35,269 bases of DNA from the NCBI GenBank assembly GCA_025928015.1, contig JAICKJ010000005.1, positions 1 through 35,269 of the forward strand, given 5' to 3'. The notes below the pieces were generated by a model. It saw nothing but the letters and a program-made list of their open reading frames with translations, had not been told where the DNA came from and did no database searches. Within the stretch, counting starts at the first letter, position 1. Each line of letters starts with the position of its first letter. This document shows positions 8,055 through 16,193 of the stretch, piece after piece. The stretch is from Thermomicrobiales bacterium. Its GTDB lineage: Bacteria; Chloroflexota; Chloroflexia; Thermomicrobiales; UBA6265. The translations under genes were made by a program, and so were the position numbers.

Positions 8055-8206
8055 CTGTCACTCCTCTGTCGGTTCACGACCAGCATCCAGGCAACAATGG
8101 TGACAGGCCAGCACAATTCGCGCTCCCACGATCCAGGAAGCGAGGGCGCATCATGCAGACCGGGTCTCCGCGATCATATCAGGCTGGGCGGCTGTCGCGC
8201 ACCGCG

Positions 8207-8563
8207 TTACGGGTTCTCGCGCTGGGCCGGCTGCTGCCAGGGCCAGCGACCCTCGATCTCCAGCTCCAGCTCGAGACTGAGGAACGTCCGGATGCCGACG
8301 ATGATCGCCAGGACGCCGACCGAGCGGAAGGTGGGATCGGTCGCGACGGTGCGGATGATGTCGCCCGCGACGAGGAATTCCAGGCCGAGGAGGATGGCCC
8401 GACCGATCGAGCGGCGAAAGGCCGTGTAGGCGGGCGGCGTCGCCGGGATACGCCAAGTGAACATGAAGCGGATGGTCGCCAGGACGACGCCGATAACGAC
8501 GATCGCGACCCCCGCGCCATCGAGCACCTTCCCCGCCCATTCGACCGCCGTCCGGAAATCCAT
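8207..8563 (-). CDS. DUF1622 family membrane protein
   Basis: 118 residues with three hydrophobic segments: VLDGAGVAIVVIGVVLATIRFMF, a middle segment beginning at IGRAILLGLEFLVAGDIIRTV, and SVGVLAIIVGIRTFLSLELELEIEG. The motif GRAILLGLEFLVAGDIIRTV is characteristic of DUF1622, a small integral membrane family of unknown role. The gene stands alone on the minus strand, 118 nt after the MBL hydrolase stop and about 150 nt before the next minus-strand gene. GAGGGAGG lies right before the ATG. Confidence 0.85.
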   Translation of the reverse strand: MDFRTAVEWAGKVLDGAGVAIVVIGVVLATIRFMFTWRIPATPPAYTAFRRSIGRAILLGLEFLVAGDIIRTVATDPTFRSVGVLAIIVGIRTFLSLELELEIEGRWPWQQPAQRENP

Positions 8564-8680
8564 GCCTCCCTCACCCGCTCACCGAATCGGTTGCGATGAT
8601 TCCCATCGCAACACAAGCTCCGGGTCGTGCAGGGACCATGCCAGCGGGCGATGGAGTGCGGCAAATGGGGGTGTGGAACA

Positions 8681-9523
8681 TCAGTCCGCGGGGCATGTGC
8701 CGGCCGCGCGCGATGCGGCCGGCGCCGCGACGCTCGCGACGGTCAGTCCGTCAAACGCGATGTGGACGCCCTCCGGCAGCGCCGGCTCGACGTCCGCCTG
8801 CCTCCCCATGTCGTGCGAGAGGTGCGTCAGCACGGTCCGGCGCGGCCGCAGCTCATCGACCAGCGCCAGCGCCTCGTCGAGGTCGAGATGCGCGAAGTGC
8901 GGATTTTGCCGCAGCGCGTTGATGATCAAGAGGTCCAACCCGCGCAGCAGTTCCATCGACGCCGGCGAGATCGTCTTCACATCGGTCACGTACGCCACCG
9001 ACCCGAAGCGGAAGCCGATGATCGGCAGCCGGCCGTGCAGGACCGGCACCGGCGTGACCTCGACCCCGGCGACCGTGAACGGCCCGTCGATCTCATGCAA
9101 CGTCAAATCCGGTTTGGCGCCGTAAAACGGGAAGAGGTCCTGGAAGGCATAGCCGAACCGCTGCCGCAGATCGGCCGCGGTCTTCGGTGACGCATAGGCC
9201 GGGATGTGCTGCTGTTGCAGATCGTTGAAGGTGCGCAGCTCATCGAGCCCGGCCGTGTGGTCGGCATGCTCGTGCGTATAGAGCACCGCGTCGATCCGCC
9301 GGGTGCCGGCGCGCAGCATCTGCGCCCGCAGATCGGGCGACGTATCGACGAGCAATGTTGCATCCCCGGCCTGGACCAGCACCGAGGCCCGGAGCCGCTT
9401 GTCGCGGGGATCGGTCGAGCGGCACGTCTCGCAGTCGCAGCCAATGACCGGCACACCCGTCGACGTCCCGGTCCCTAGAAATGTCACCTCGACCACGACC
9501 CGCCCGCTTTCCGTTCCGATCAC
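8681..9523 (-). CDS. MBL-fold metallo-hydrolase, PhnP-like
   Basis: 280 residues. It opens with FLGTGTSTGVPVIGCDCETC, the PhnP-type glycine loop followed by a CxCxxC zinc site. The MBL signature THEHADHTAG (HxHxDH) and later metal ligands in PVLHG, YVTDVK and THLSHD follow. PhnP acts on cyclic ribose phosphates after C-P lyase; related enzymes include PqqB and RNase Z-like phosphodiesterases. No phosphonate genes are present here, so the substrate is open. I place the start at GTG 9523 because GGAAGG lies 9 nt upstream; a GTG at 9556 is in frame but has no such site. The C-terminal 20 residues are Ala-rich. Confidence 0.87.
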   Translation of the reverse strand: MIGTESGRVVVEVTFLGTGTSTGVPVIGCDCETCRSTDPRDKRLRASVLVQAGDATLLVDTSPDLRAQMLRAGTRRIDAVLYTHEHADHTAGLDELRTFNDLQQQHIPAYASPKTAADLRQRFGYAFQDLFPFYGAKPDLTLHEIDGPFTVAGVEVTPVPVLHGRLPIIGFRFGSVAYVTDVKTISPASMELLRGLDLLIINALRQNPHFAHLDLDEALALVDELRPRRTVLTHLSHDMGRQADVEPALPEGVHIAFDGLTVASVAAPAASRAAGTCPAD

Positions 9524-9567
9524 TACGTTTCGCCTTCCGCGCCCAGTATAGGGCACGAGCCATATGC

Positions 9568-9601
9568 GACCGGCGGCCCTGGTTTTTCAGGGCCGCCGGT
9601 C
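9568..9601 (-). terminator. 13-bp GC hairpin between the DUF2171 and MBL genes
   Basis: Arms GACCGGCGGCCCT (9568-9580) and its exact complement (9589-9601) enclose an 8-nt loop. It lies 25 nt after the stop of the minus-strand DUF2171 gene and 45 nt upstream of the MBL start. There is no U tract, so it could be a U-poor terminator of DUF2171 or a leader hairpin for the MBL gene. Confidence 0.6.
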
Positions 9602-9625
9602 GGGGAATGGAGTGGGAGGAGTCGA

Positions 9626-9997
9626 TCAGGCGGGTTCCGGGATGTCGTCCTTGTCGTACTTGAGGCGGATATTGTCTTCCATCACGCTCTCGACCATCTC
9701 CGGCGTGATGTATTTGTCGGAGCTGAAAAGCCCCTTCGTGTCGACCTTGAAATACCCGGTGTGCATCATCCGGTCGGTCACCTTGTCGTCGTCGCCGGGC
9801 GAGAAGAGGGTCCGGCCCTCGAAGACCGTGTCCTGCTCGCTCGGCTCGACCGTCGCCGCGTTCGGATCGGCCATCTGCACGTATTTGACGGTGCCGACCT
9901 CGTTCCCGGTGGCATCGAGCACCGTCATGCCCTCACGAATGCGTCCCATCAGATCCTTGTCGGCGCCTTCGCCAAACGGTGTGGATTCAACAACCAT
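9626..9997 (-). CDS. DUF2171 / PRC-barrel-like protein
   Basis: 123 residues. The central region IREGMTVLDATGNEVGTVKYVQ is the typical DUF2171 opening, with the small beta-barrel pattern of PRC domains. A C-terminal part with HTGYFKVDTKGLFSSDKYITPEMVESV follows, which in this family describes a sequence-stable surface. There is no catalytic motif. The start ATG 9997 is preferred over an upstream in-frame ATG at 10102, because that extension overlaps the promoter and start of the divergent decarboxylase. A role in stress or surface binding has been suggested for related proteins but nothing here tests it. Confidence 0.78.
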   Translation of the reverse strand: MVVESTPFGEGADKDLMGRIREGMTVLDATGNEVGTVKYVQMADPNAATVEPSEQDTVFEGRTLFSPGDDDKVTDRMMHTGYFKVDTKGLFSSDKYITPEMVESVMEDNIRLKYDKDDIPEPA

Positions 9998-10073
9998 GGC
10001 GCTTCGTCCCTTTCCTTCAATGCCAACGTGCTGGCGGATACGCAAGGGTCGTGCCACTTTTCGCCTTGCCCGG

Positions 10074-10079
10074 TACAAT
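10074..10079 (+). promoter_or_regulatory. -10 box of a leaderless transcript (decarboxylase gene)
   Basis: TACAAT ends 6 nt before the ATG at 10086, so transcription should begin at or within a base or two of the start codon. No Shine-Dalgarno precedes that ATG. The -35 region (GTGCCA, 17 nt upstream) is weak. Confidence 0.6.
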
Positions 10080-10085
10080 GCCGGC

Positions 10086-11504
10086 ATGAAGACTGACCAC
10101 ACCCCGGCAACGGATCAGGACGCGTTCGCCGCCGTCGCGGACGCCATGGACCGGGCGCACGCCCTGGCGCGTCGTTATGTCCAAACGCTGCCCGAGCGGC
10201 GTGTCGCCGCCCAGGGCACGCCGGCGGAGCTCGCCGCGGCGCTCGACGAGCCGCTGCCGGAGCAAGCGTCCGATCCAGCGGGCGTCGTGGAGGAATGGTT
10301 CCGCCGCGCCGAGCCCGGCATCGTCGCCTCGGCCGGCCCCCGCTTCTTCGGCTACGTCGTCGGCGGCGCCACCCCGGCGGCGGTCGCCGGCGACTGGCTG
10401 GCGACCGCGCTCGACCAGTGCTCCGGCTTCTACCCGGCCGCCCCGGCCGCCGCCGAGACCGAGCTGGTCGTCGTCCGCTGGCTGCTCGACCTCTTCGGCC
10501 TGCCGGCCTCCTGGAGCGGCACGCTGACCGGCGGCGCGACAATGAGCAACCTCACCGGCCTCGCGGCCGCGCGCCAGTGGGTTGGCGCGCGGCTCGGCTT
10601 CGATCCGGCTGCCGATGGCCTCGGCGGCAGGCCGCCAATCCCGGTCATCACCAATACGATGACCCACTCCAGCGCCCGCAAGGCGCTCAGCACCCTCGGC
10701 CTGGGCCGCACCTCACTCCACGAGGCGCGGACCATCGACGGCCGCGTGAGCTTGGCCGACCTGGAGCAGAAGCTGGCCGCGATCGACGGACCCGCGATCA
10801 TCATGGCGACCGCCGGCGAGGTCAATTCCGGCCACAGCGACGACATCAACGCTGTCGCCGACCTGCGCGACCGCCATCCCGGCGGCGCCTGGCTGCACGT
10901 CGACGGCGCCTTCGGCCTCTTCGCCGGCATCTCGCCCGCCCTGCGGCATCATGTCGCCGGCGTCGAACGGGCCGATTCCATCGCCTCCGACCTGCACAAG
11001 TGGCTGAACGTGCCCTACGGCGCGGGCGTCGCCTTCGTCCGCGACGCGGCGATCCACAAGTCCGCCTTCGCCATCCCGGCGCCCTACATCGCCAACAGCG
11101 AGGGCTGGAACAGCGACGACTACGGCCCCGAGATGTCCCGCCGCTTCCGCGCCCTCGCCGCCTGGTGTGCGCTCAAGGCGCTCGGCCGCGCCGGCTACCG
11201 CGAGATGGTCGAGCGCTGCGTCGCCAATGCGCAGCAGTTCGCCGAGTGGATCGAACCCCAGCCGGACCTGGAGCTGCTGACCGCGCCGGAGCTGAACATC
11301 GTCTGCTTCCGCTTCACCCAAGGCGGCGACGACCTCGACGCCTTCAACCGCCAGGCGGTGACCGCGATCCAGCGGGATGGCCGCGCCTTCGTCAGCGGCA
11401 CCACCTGGGGCGGCAAGGCCGCCATCCGCGCCGCCTTCGACCACTGGGCCACAACGTCCGAAGACGTGCAGATCCTCTGCGACGTCGTCCGAAGCGGGCG
11501 CTGA
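10086..11504 (+). CDS. PLP-dependent group II decarboxylase family protein
   Basis: 472 residues, the length of aromatic-L-amino-acid / glutamate-type decarboxylases. Family landmarks in order: RFFGYVVGGATPAAVAGDWL; GTLTGGATMSNLTGLAAAR (phosphate loop); THSSARKAL (PLP-stacking region); ATAGEVNSGHSDDI; WLHVDGAFGLF (the Asp that holds the pyridine nitrogen); and SDLHKWLNVPYGAGVAFVRD, where the Lys should form the Schiff base. These enzymes decarboxylate amino acids in the cytoplasm; the substrate is not evident, and some members act as aldehyde synthases. The start ATG 10086 is leaderless, with TACAAT ending 6 nt before it. The gene is divergent from the DUF2171 gene, with 88 nt between them. 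Confidence 0.88.
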   Translation: MKTDHTPATDQDAFAAVADAMDRAHALARRYVQTLPERRVAAQGTPAELAAALDEPLPEQASDPAGVVEEWFRRAEPGIVASAGPRFFGYVVGGATPAAVAGDWLATALDQCSGFYPAAPAAAETELVVVRWLLDLFGLPASWSGTLTGGATMSNLTGLAAARQWVGARLGFDPAADGLGGRPPIPVITNTMTHSSARKALSTLGLGRTSLHEARTIDGRVSLADLEQKLAAIDGPAIIMATAGEVNSGHSDDINAVADLRDRHPGGAWLHVDGAFGLFAGISPALRHHVAGVERADSIASDLHKWLNVPYGAGVAFVRDAAIHKSAFAIPAPYIANSEGWNSDDYGPEMSRRFRALAAWCALKALGRAGYREMVERCVANAQQFAEWIEPQPDLELLTAPELNIVCFRFTQGGDDLDAFNRQAVTAIQRDGRAFVSGTTWGGKAAIRAAFDHWATTSEDVQILCDVVRSGR

Positions 11505-11670
11505 TCCCGATCGGATCGGCTCAACACCCCGCGGATTCGGACGAATAGACGCGGCAAGACATGCTGCTTTTTGCCCATGCACCTGCTACGATGGCGCGCA
11601 GGTGAATCAACGACGCAATCTGGGTCTTCGTGGTCGCGCATCTCGCTGGGAACATCCCGGGAGGAAGCGG

Positions 11671-13173
11671 ATGAAGACGTATCGACGGAACGGCCGATCA
11701 TCTCGTGCAGCGCGGCCGTCGCTCGCGCTGCTCCTGGTGCTTCTCCTGCTCCCCGCGATCTTGCCCGGAGCGGCGGCGGCCCCCTCAGCTCAGTGGCGCG
11801 TCCCTGGACCCGCGACCAAGCTCTACATCGGCCACATCGCCCGGCTCACGGCCCAAATCCCATCGTACTGGACGCCTGGCCTGACAGATTACGTCGACTT
11901 TGCTGGACCCGACGGCTTCGTCGCGAGCGGGGCGGTGCATGGGTCGAGCATTGACGATGCCTGCGCGCAGGTCATGGGACCGGACACTTCCGGCGCAACG
12001 ATCAGCATGTCGCGCTGGCAAGGGCTGCCCGCCTGCCTGATCACCTCTCCGGCCGAGCCATCACGTGGCCACCCCGCAGAGTCGGGCATCGTCGTTGCCC
12101 ACCCACATCCGTTCTCATTCCTCGGTGATACCTACGCCTACGCGGCGTTGTTCACCGATCCCACCCACTTTCCCGCGATCCTGGCTACCCTTTCGTTCTC
12201 GCCAGACCGCGTGACGCCGCTCGCCTACGCCACATCGGTCATCGACATGGCGGAGGCGCATGCGCTGCACGGCGACACGGTTGACTGGGCATCCATCCGG
12301 CGATCGGCCGCGCGAACCGTGCATGACTGGACGAGCGCCAGGGCGGCCATCAATCAACTCGCCACGTTGCTTGACATCGCTGGCAACCCCGCCCAATTCG
12401 TTTTACCGGAGGATTTGCGCAGCGGCGTCTACCAGGTTGGGACGATACCGCCCGCCGGACATCCCCTGCCCGGCAACATCGGCTACCTCAGCATCGAGGC
12501 GATGGGACCGGGCCTGGCCCAGTCCTCGGACTACCTACATACTGTCCGCGCGACGATTGCCCGGATCGAACAGAATCCCACTTGCGGCTGGATCGTCGAT
12601 CTCCGCTACAACGACATTGGCGACGCCTACACGATGATCCAGAGTCTCGGTCCGCTGCTTGGCGATGGTCGCGTCTTCGGGTTCAAGGAAGCGCACGGCC
12701 GCGACATTTGGATCGAGGTTCGTGCTGGCGCCGTCTACGAGAATGGCGTCGAAATCATCCCCGCGGTCGCCGATGTGCCGCCGTCGCCACCTCGACGGCA
12801 GGTCGGACCGATCGCCGTGCTCATCGGTCCCAGCACGAAGTACTCAGGCGAGTTATTGGCGATGGCATTCGTGGGCCGGCCAAGTGCCCGCCTGTTTGGC
12901 TCGCCTACGGCTGGAGATACCGAAGCCGACCGTTCGTTCACGCTGTTCGACGGCTCCGTATTCTCCCTCCTCAGCGCCTTCGAGATGGATCGGACCGGCC
13001 ACGTCTACACCTTTCCCGAGCGGGTCACGCCGGACCAGCAGACCGAGGAGATCAGCGGGGTTTCGCCGAAATATGGCACCGAGGACGATCCATCGGTGAA
13101 CGCGGCCATGGCGTGGCTCGGCCAACAGCCGGCGTGTCAGGCGATGACCGCCGACGCCACGCCCGCCGCGTAA
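11671..13173 (+). CDS. Secreted S41 family (tail-specific type) serine peptidase
   Basis: 500 residues. The N-terminus is a clear signal peptide: basic MKTYRRNGRSSRAARP, then a Leu-rich core, then PGAAAAPSA. The C-terminal half holds the S41 fold: NIGYLSIEAMG, GWIVDLRYNDIGD (the strand before the PDZ-less core), and VLIGPSTKYSGELLAMAF with the likely nucleophile S392. FGSPTAGDTEADRSFTLFDGS follows, as in peptidases annotated S41. The N-terminal 200 residues match nothing I recognise and may bind substrate. It should act outside the membrane on peptides or cell-wall-associated proteins. GAGGA is well placed before ATG 11671; a possible -10 (TACGAT, 11587-11592) lies 79 nt upstream. An in-frame extension upstream overlaps the decarboxylase gene and is rejected. 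Confidence 0.82.
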   Translation: MKTYRRNGRSSRAARPSLALLLVLLLLPAILPGAAAAPSAQWRVPGPATKLYIGHIARLTAQIPSYWTPGLTDYVDFAGPDGFVASGAVHGSSIDDACAQVMGPDTSGATISMSRWQGLPACLITSPAEPSRGHPAESGIVVAHPHPFSFLGDTYAYAALFTDPTHFPAILATLSFSPDRVTPLAYATSVIDMAEAHALHGDTVDWASIRRSAARTVHDWTSARAAINQLATLLDIAGNPAQFVLPEDLRSGVYQVGTIPPAGHPLPGNIGYLSIEAMGPGLAQSSDYLHTVRATIARIEQNPTCGWIVDLRYNDIGDAYTMIQSLGPLLGDGRVFGFKEAHGRDIWIEVRAGAVYENGVEIIPAVADVPPSPPRRQVGPIAVLIGPSTKYSGELLAMAFVGRPSARLFGSPTAGDTEADRSFTLFDGSVFSLLSAFEMDRTGHVYTFPERVTPDQQTEEISGVSPKYGTEDDPSVNAAMAWLGQQPACQAMTADATPAA

Positions 13174-13193
13174 CGCCGGGCACGGCAACGGGA

Positions 13194-13222
13194 TTGATCT
13201 CGTCCCCTCGCTGCACTAGACT
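13194..13222 (+). promoter_or_regulatory. Sigma-70-like promoter of the MFS gene at 13423
   Basis: TTGATC (13194-13199), a 17-nt spacer, and TAGACT (13217-13222). It predicts transcription from about 13229 and a leader of about 195 nt before the MFS start, which contains the hairpins described at 13290-13419. Confidence 0.5.
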
Positions 13223-13289
13223 GACGCGCGGCGCGATCGGTTCGTGCCGCGACGTTCTGTTGCCGGAGCACGCGTGAACACGCACATCC

Positions 13290-13419
13290 GCCGTTTCGAC
13301 GGCGCCCCAACCGGATATCTCCTGCTGAGCCTATCCCCGTTGTCCTGATACCCGACTGGCGCAGGTGGACAACGGGAAGAGCGCAGCACCCTCCGCTCTT
13401 CCACGATCTGTCATCGTGG
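13290..13419 (+). promoter_or_regulatory. Structured 5' leader with four hairpins, the last overlapping the ribosome site
   Basis: Hairpin 1 (13290-13305) has a TTCG tetraloop on a 6-bp stem. Hairpin 2 has perfect 10-bp arms CCCGTTGTCC (about 13336-13345) and GGACAACGGG (13367-13376). Hairpin 3 (13377-13400) has 7-bp arms AAGAGCG/CGCTCTT. Hairpin 4 (13401-13419) has 7-bp arms CCACGAT/ATCGTGG. Hairpins 2, 3 and 4 abut without a gap, and the G-rich end of hairpin 4 overlaps the only candidate Shine-Dalgarno (GGGGAG, 13418-13423). This would suit a riboswitch or protein-bound leader controlling a transporter. It matches no riboswitch class I know. Confidence 0.55.
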
Positions 13420-13422
13420 GGA

Positions 13423-14745
13423 GTGACCCCGCTCGTGTTTCGCAACAATCGAGAACATGGCGCCGCGGCCGGCGCCCTCTGGCGGCAGCCCGACTTCCTC
13501 CGGCTCTGGACCGCCGAGACCATTTCGCAAGTCGGCACCCAACTGACCATTGTCGCGATCCCGCTGATCGCGGCGCTGACCCTGCACGCGACGCCCTTCC
13601 AAATGGGGCTGCTGACCGCGGCCGGCGGCCTGCCGCGGCTGCTCGTCGGCCTCGTCGCCGGCGTCTGGGTCGATCGCCTGCGACACAAGCCGATCATGGT
13701 CGCGGCCGATCTCGTCCGCGCGGCCGTCCTGACGACGATTCCGGTCATGGCCGCGCTCGGCCACCTGACCGTCCATCTCCTGCTCGCCGTGACCTTCACG
13801 GTCGGCATGCTCGACGTCTTCTTCAACGCCGCGTGGGTCGCCTTCCTGCCGATCCTCGTCGGCCGGAAGCACCTTGGCGACGCCAACGGCAAGCTGATGG
13901 CCAGCGGCTCCGTCGCGCAGATCGCCGGTCCGGCCCTCGGCGGCTCCCTCATCGCGCTCATCACCGGCCCGGTCGTGATCCTGCTCGACGCCGTCTCCTT
14001 CGTCTGCTCGGCGTTCCTGATCAAGCGCATCATGAGAGATGAACCGACGCCGGATCGAACGGGTCCGCAGCGACGACTGCTCCCGGAGATCAAGGAGGGA
14101 CTGCGCGCGCTCGTCCATTCGCCCATCCTGCGCGCGATCACCGCCAGCTCGGCGACGATCACGCTGGCCGGCTGGATGTTCCTCTCGGTCTACGTCCTCT
14201 ACATGGCTGACGACCTGGGGCTGAGCGCGCGGGGCATCGGGCTCGTCTACGCCTGTGGCGGGATCGGCTCCCTGATCGGCACCATCATCGCCGTGCCAGT
14301 CGCCCGCTGGTTGGGGCTCGGTCGCGCCATGTTCTGGGCGGCCGCGCTCTTCGGCCTCTTCGGGCTGGCGGTCCCGCTCGCCCTCTTCGTGCCGGCCCAC
14401 GCGCTACCGCTCGTCGTCTTCGCCGAGTTCAGCCAGTGGCTGACGCTGCTGGTGATGGACGTCAACCGGGTCAGCCTGCGCCAGGCGATGACACCGGACC
14501 GGCTGCAAGGCCGCGTCTCCGCCTCGTCACAGGTCCTGATCGGGGGCATGCAACCGATCGGCAGCTTCCTCGGCGGCGCACTCGGCCAGCTCACCAGCGT
14601 CCACCTCACGCTCTTCATCTCGTGCCTGGGCATGTTCTGCGCGGCCGCCTGGCTCCTGCGCCGCGAGGTCTTCACCCTGCAAACCCTGCCAACCGAACCA
14701 GAGCCAATTGAAGTGGAGCCCATGACAGCCATCGGAACAGCCTGA
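13423..14745 (+). CDS. MFS transporter (DHA3-like exporter)
   Basis: 440 residues, about 12 membrane segments. The opening LWRQPDFLRLWTAETISQVGTQLTIVAIPLIA is typical of DHA3-type carriers (EntS/MefA relatives), and the loop GVWVDRLRHKPIM is the MFS motif A between helices 2 and 3. Such proteins export drugs, siderophores or other small molecules using the proton gradient. The substrate is unknown. Two starts are possible: GTG 13423, used here, or GTG 13435, which is 11 nt from GGGGAG and better spaced. The leader upstream is highly structured. There is no obvious partner gene; the S41 peptidase ends 250 nt upstream and has a separate role. Confidence 0.87.
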   Translation: MTPLVFRNNREHGAAAGALWRQPDFLRLWTAETISQVGTQLTIVAIPLIAALTLHATPFQMGLLTAAGGLPRLLVGLVAGVWVDRLRHKPIMVAADLVRAAVLTTIPVMAALGHLTVHLLLAVTFTVGMLDVFFNAAWVAFLPILVGRKHLGDANGKLMASGSVAQIAGPALGGSLIALITGPVVILLDAVSFVCSAFLIKRIMRDEPTPDRTGPQRRLLPEIKEGLRALVHSPILRAITASSATITLAGWMFLSVYVLYMADDLGLSARGIGLVYACGGIGSLIGTIIAVPVARWLGLGRAMFWAAALFGLFGLAVPLALFVPAHALPLVVFAEFSQWLTLLVMDVNRVSLRQAMTPDRLQGRVSASSQVLIGGMQPIGSFLGGALGQLTSVHLTLFISCLGMFCAAAWLLRREVFTLQTLPTEPEPIEVEPMTAIGTA

Positions 14746-14940
14746 CCGCGGCCATGTAGAAGCCGAGCTTGCTCTCGGTCCATCAGGCTCGCACCCCATC
14801 CGCCAGATACGCTACGCGGGGGACGATCTTGTATCGGCCCGTCGCCGCCACTCCGTCACGGTGTGGTTGGCGACGCGGGCGGACACGAGGTCGTCCCCGC
14901 ACGGTGCTGCGCATCCCGCCGCACTTCTCGGGGAAGTGCT

Positions 14941-14967
14941 CCCCTCTCCCAGGATTGGGGGGAGGGG
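14941..14967. repeat. Short C/G-run inverted repeat (CCCCTCTCCC...GGGGAGGGG)
   Basis: A run CCCCTCTCCC, a short AGGATT-type loop and a complementary G-rich arm. It lies 5 nt downstream of the minus-strand 119-residue gene and could end its transcript. The same type of CCCTCTCCC-GGGAGAGGG hairpin is common as a dispersed intergenic repeat in GC-rich genomes. The rest of the 226-nt gap from 14746 shows no gene. Confidence 0.55.
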
Positions 14968-14971
14968 CCGT

Positions 14972-15331
14972 TTACGAGGCGCGCGCCGGGGTCGTGCTCC
15001 GTTCCATTGCGGCGGTGTCCTTGGGGCGCTCGGCCTCCGAGTGCGGTACGAGCTGCAGCCACTCCTCGCGGAACCACTGCTCGCCCCACGGGATGCCGCG
15101 GTTCTTGTAGCCCTCGAAATCGACCAGGTACTGGATGCCGCCAGTCTGGTAGCGCGGCTCGGTCGCGACGGCGTCCTCCGTCACGTCGATGTCGATCACC
15201 TTGCCGGTCGCGCCGTCGAACTTCGCCTCGGGACGCGTCGTGTACATGGGGTGGATCGTCCAGACGCCGCGCTTGTTGTAGCCGCGCAGGATATGCACCT
15301 TCACTTCGTCCCCAACGTTGAACTTGGCCAT
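14972..15331 (-). CDS. Small SH3/chromo-like protein of unknown function
   Basis: 119 residues. The N-terminus MAKFNVGDEVKVHILRGYNKRGVW and the later GATGKVIDIDV and GGIQYLVDFEGYKNRGIPWGEQWFREEWLQLV read like a small beta-barrel of SH3 or chromo type, in which a binding strand ends with the EEWL segment. The N-terminal phrase FxVGDEVxV is shared by many such barrels. There is no signal peptide. AGGAG lies about 10 nt before ATG 15331; the frame is open upstream but has no better start. It is flanked by non-coding repeats on one side and the MFS gene on the other. A specific family cannot be named. Confidence 0.65.
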   Translation of the reverse strand: MAKFNVGDEVKVHILRGYNKRGVWTIHPMYTTRPEAKFDGATGKVIDIDVTEDAVATEPRYQTGGIQYLVDFEGYKNRGIPWGEQWFREEWLQLVPHSEAERPKDTAAMERSTTPARAS

Positions 15332-15572
15332 CCGTTGCTGCTCCTGCCGGTCCGGCGCATTACATCCGCGCCCTGTCGCCACCCCATCTCGCGCATCCGC
15401 GCCGTTCGCCCAAAGTATAGAGCAGCCCGCTCCGCGCGCGGCCGCCACACCCCGAACGATCGTTCCCTCCCGCCATTCTCCACCGCCGTCATGTTGAGCG
15501 AAGCCGGATCATCTCCCGCCGCAGCGGGTTCCATGACCAACCCCAACGTCTGCTCTGCCAACCCCCTGCGCT

Positions 15573-15769
15573 GTCATTCCGACGCAGGAGAGCCTGTCCT
15601 GAGGAACCGAAGGAAAGCTCCTGCCGCAGCAGCGTCCGCGTCGCCGGCCTCTTCCATTACTCCGGTCCCAATCCATCACGCAATTGCGGCGTGGCAGCCG
15701 TTCGCGGCGCTCACAAGAGAGATTTCCTTCGGCAAGATCAGGACAGGCTCTCGATTCGCTCGGAATGAC
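15573..15769. repeat. Degenerate inverted-repeat element in an 860-nt non-coding spacer
   Basis: The left end GTCATTCCGA and the right end TCGGAATGAC are exact inverted repeats. Inside them the arms CCTGTCCTGA/TCAGGACAGG and CCGAAGGAAA/TTTCCTTCGG also match imperfectly in inverted order. A further fragment at about 15488-15537 begins GTCATGTTGAGCGAAGC. The element resembles the class at 1588 and 27663 in its ends but not in the middle. The whole spacer 15332-16058 carries no convincing gene: the frames lack ribosome sites and known motifs. Confidence 0.6.
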
Positions 15770-16058
15770 GGCGTGTTGGCATTGGCGAGCCGACAACGGA
15801 TTGGTCGGCAACCCGGACGCTCGCCGCGCGCTCTACAACACGGCGTGCCGGAACCGTCCATCAGTCTCAGCCTCGCAGAGGCTTCGTCGGTTGAGCGCCT
15901 GATTTCAATCTGGCGTCTCCCGGCGGCACACGGCTTCATGTTTGCCAACCACGTTCGCAATCCAACCTGGCGTCACCGGGCTTCGCCGCCCTGGCCCGGT
16001 CCATTGACGGCCGGGCGCACCTGACAATCAGCCGTCCTCGGGCTCTTCAACCATTCGG

Positions 16059-16075
16059 CATTGATATTCTCAATG
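16059..16075. promoter_or_regulatory. Palindrome upstream of the DUF2089 operon promoter
   Basis: CATTGA-N5-TCAATG, a perfect 6-bp inverted repeat, ends 6 nt before the -35 box. A second small palindrome, ATTGACAAT, overlaps the -35 box itself. The position suits an operator for a dimeric regulator, perhaps the DUF2089 protein encoded downstream. Confidence 0.5.
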
Positions 16076-16081
16076 TCCATA

Positions 16082-16110
16082 TTGACAATCTTAATCTCGT
16101 TCCTTATCAT
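16082..16110 (+). promoter_or_regulatory. Near-consensus sigma-70 promoter of the DUF2089 operon
   Basis: TTGACA (16082-16087), a 17-nt spacer, and TATCAT (16105-16110), in a locally AT-rich stretch unusual for this window. The predicted start near 16117 gives a 77-nt leader before ATG 16194. It is the best promoter match in the window. Confidence 0.75.
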
Positions 16111-16193
16111 CATCCTCGATGACCGGGGCGCACCTGCTCGTGATGACCCGGCATCGGACCCGGCCGGCGATCGCCGGCACAAGGAGAACGCAC

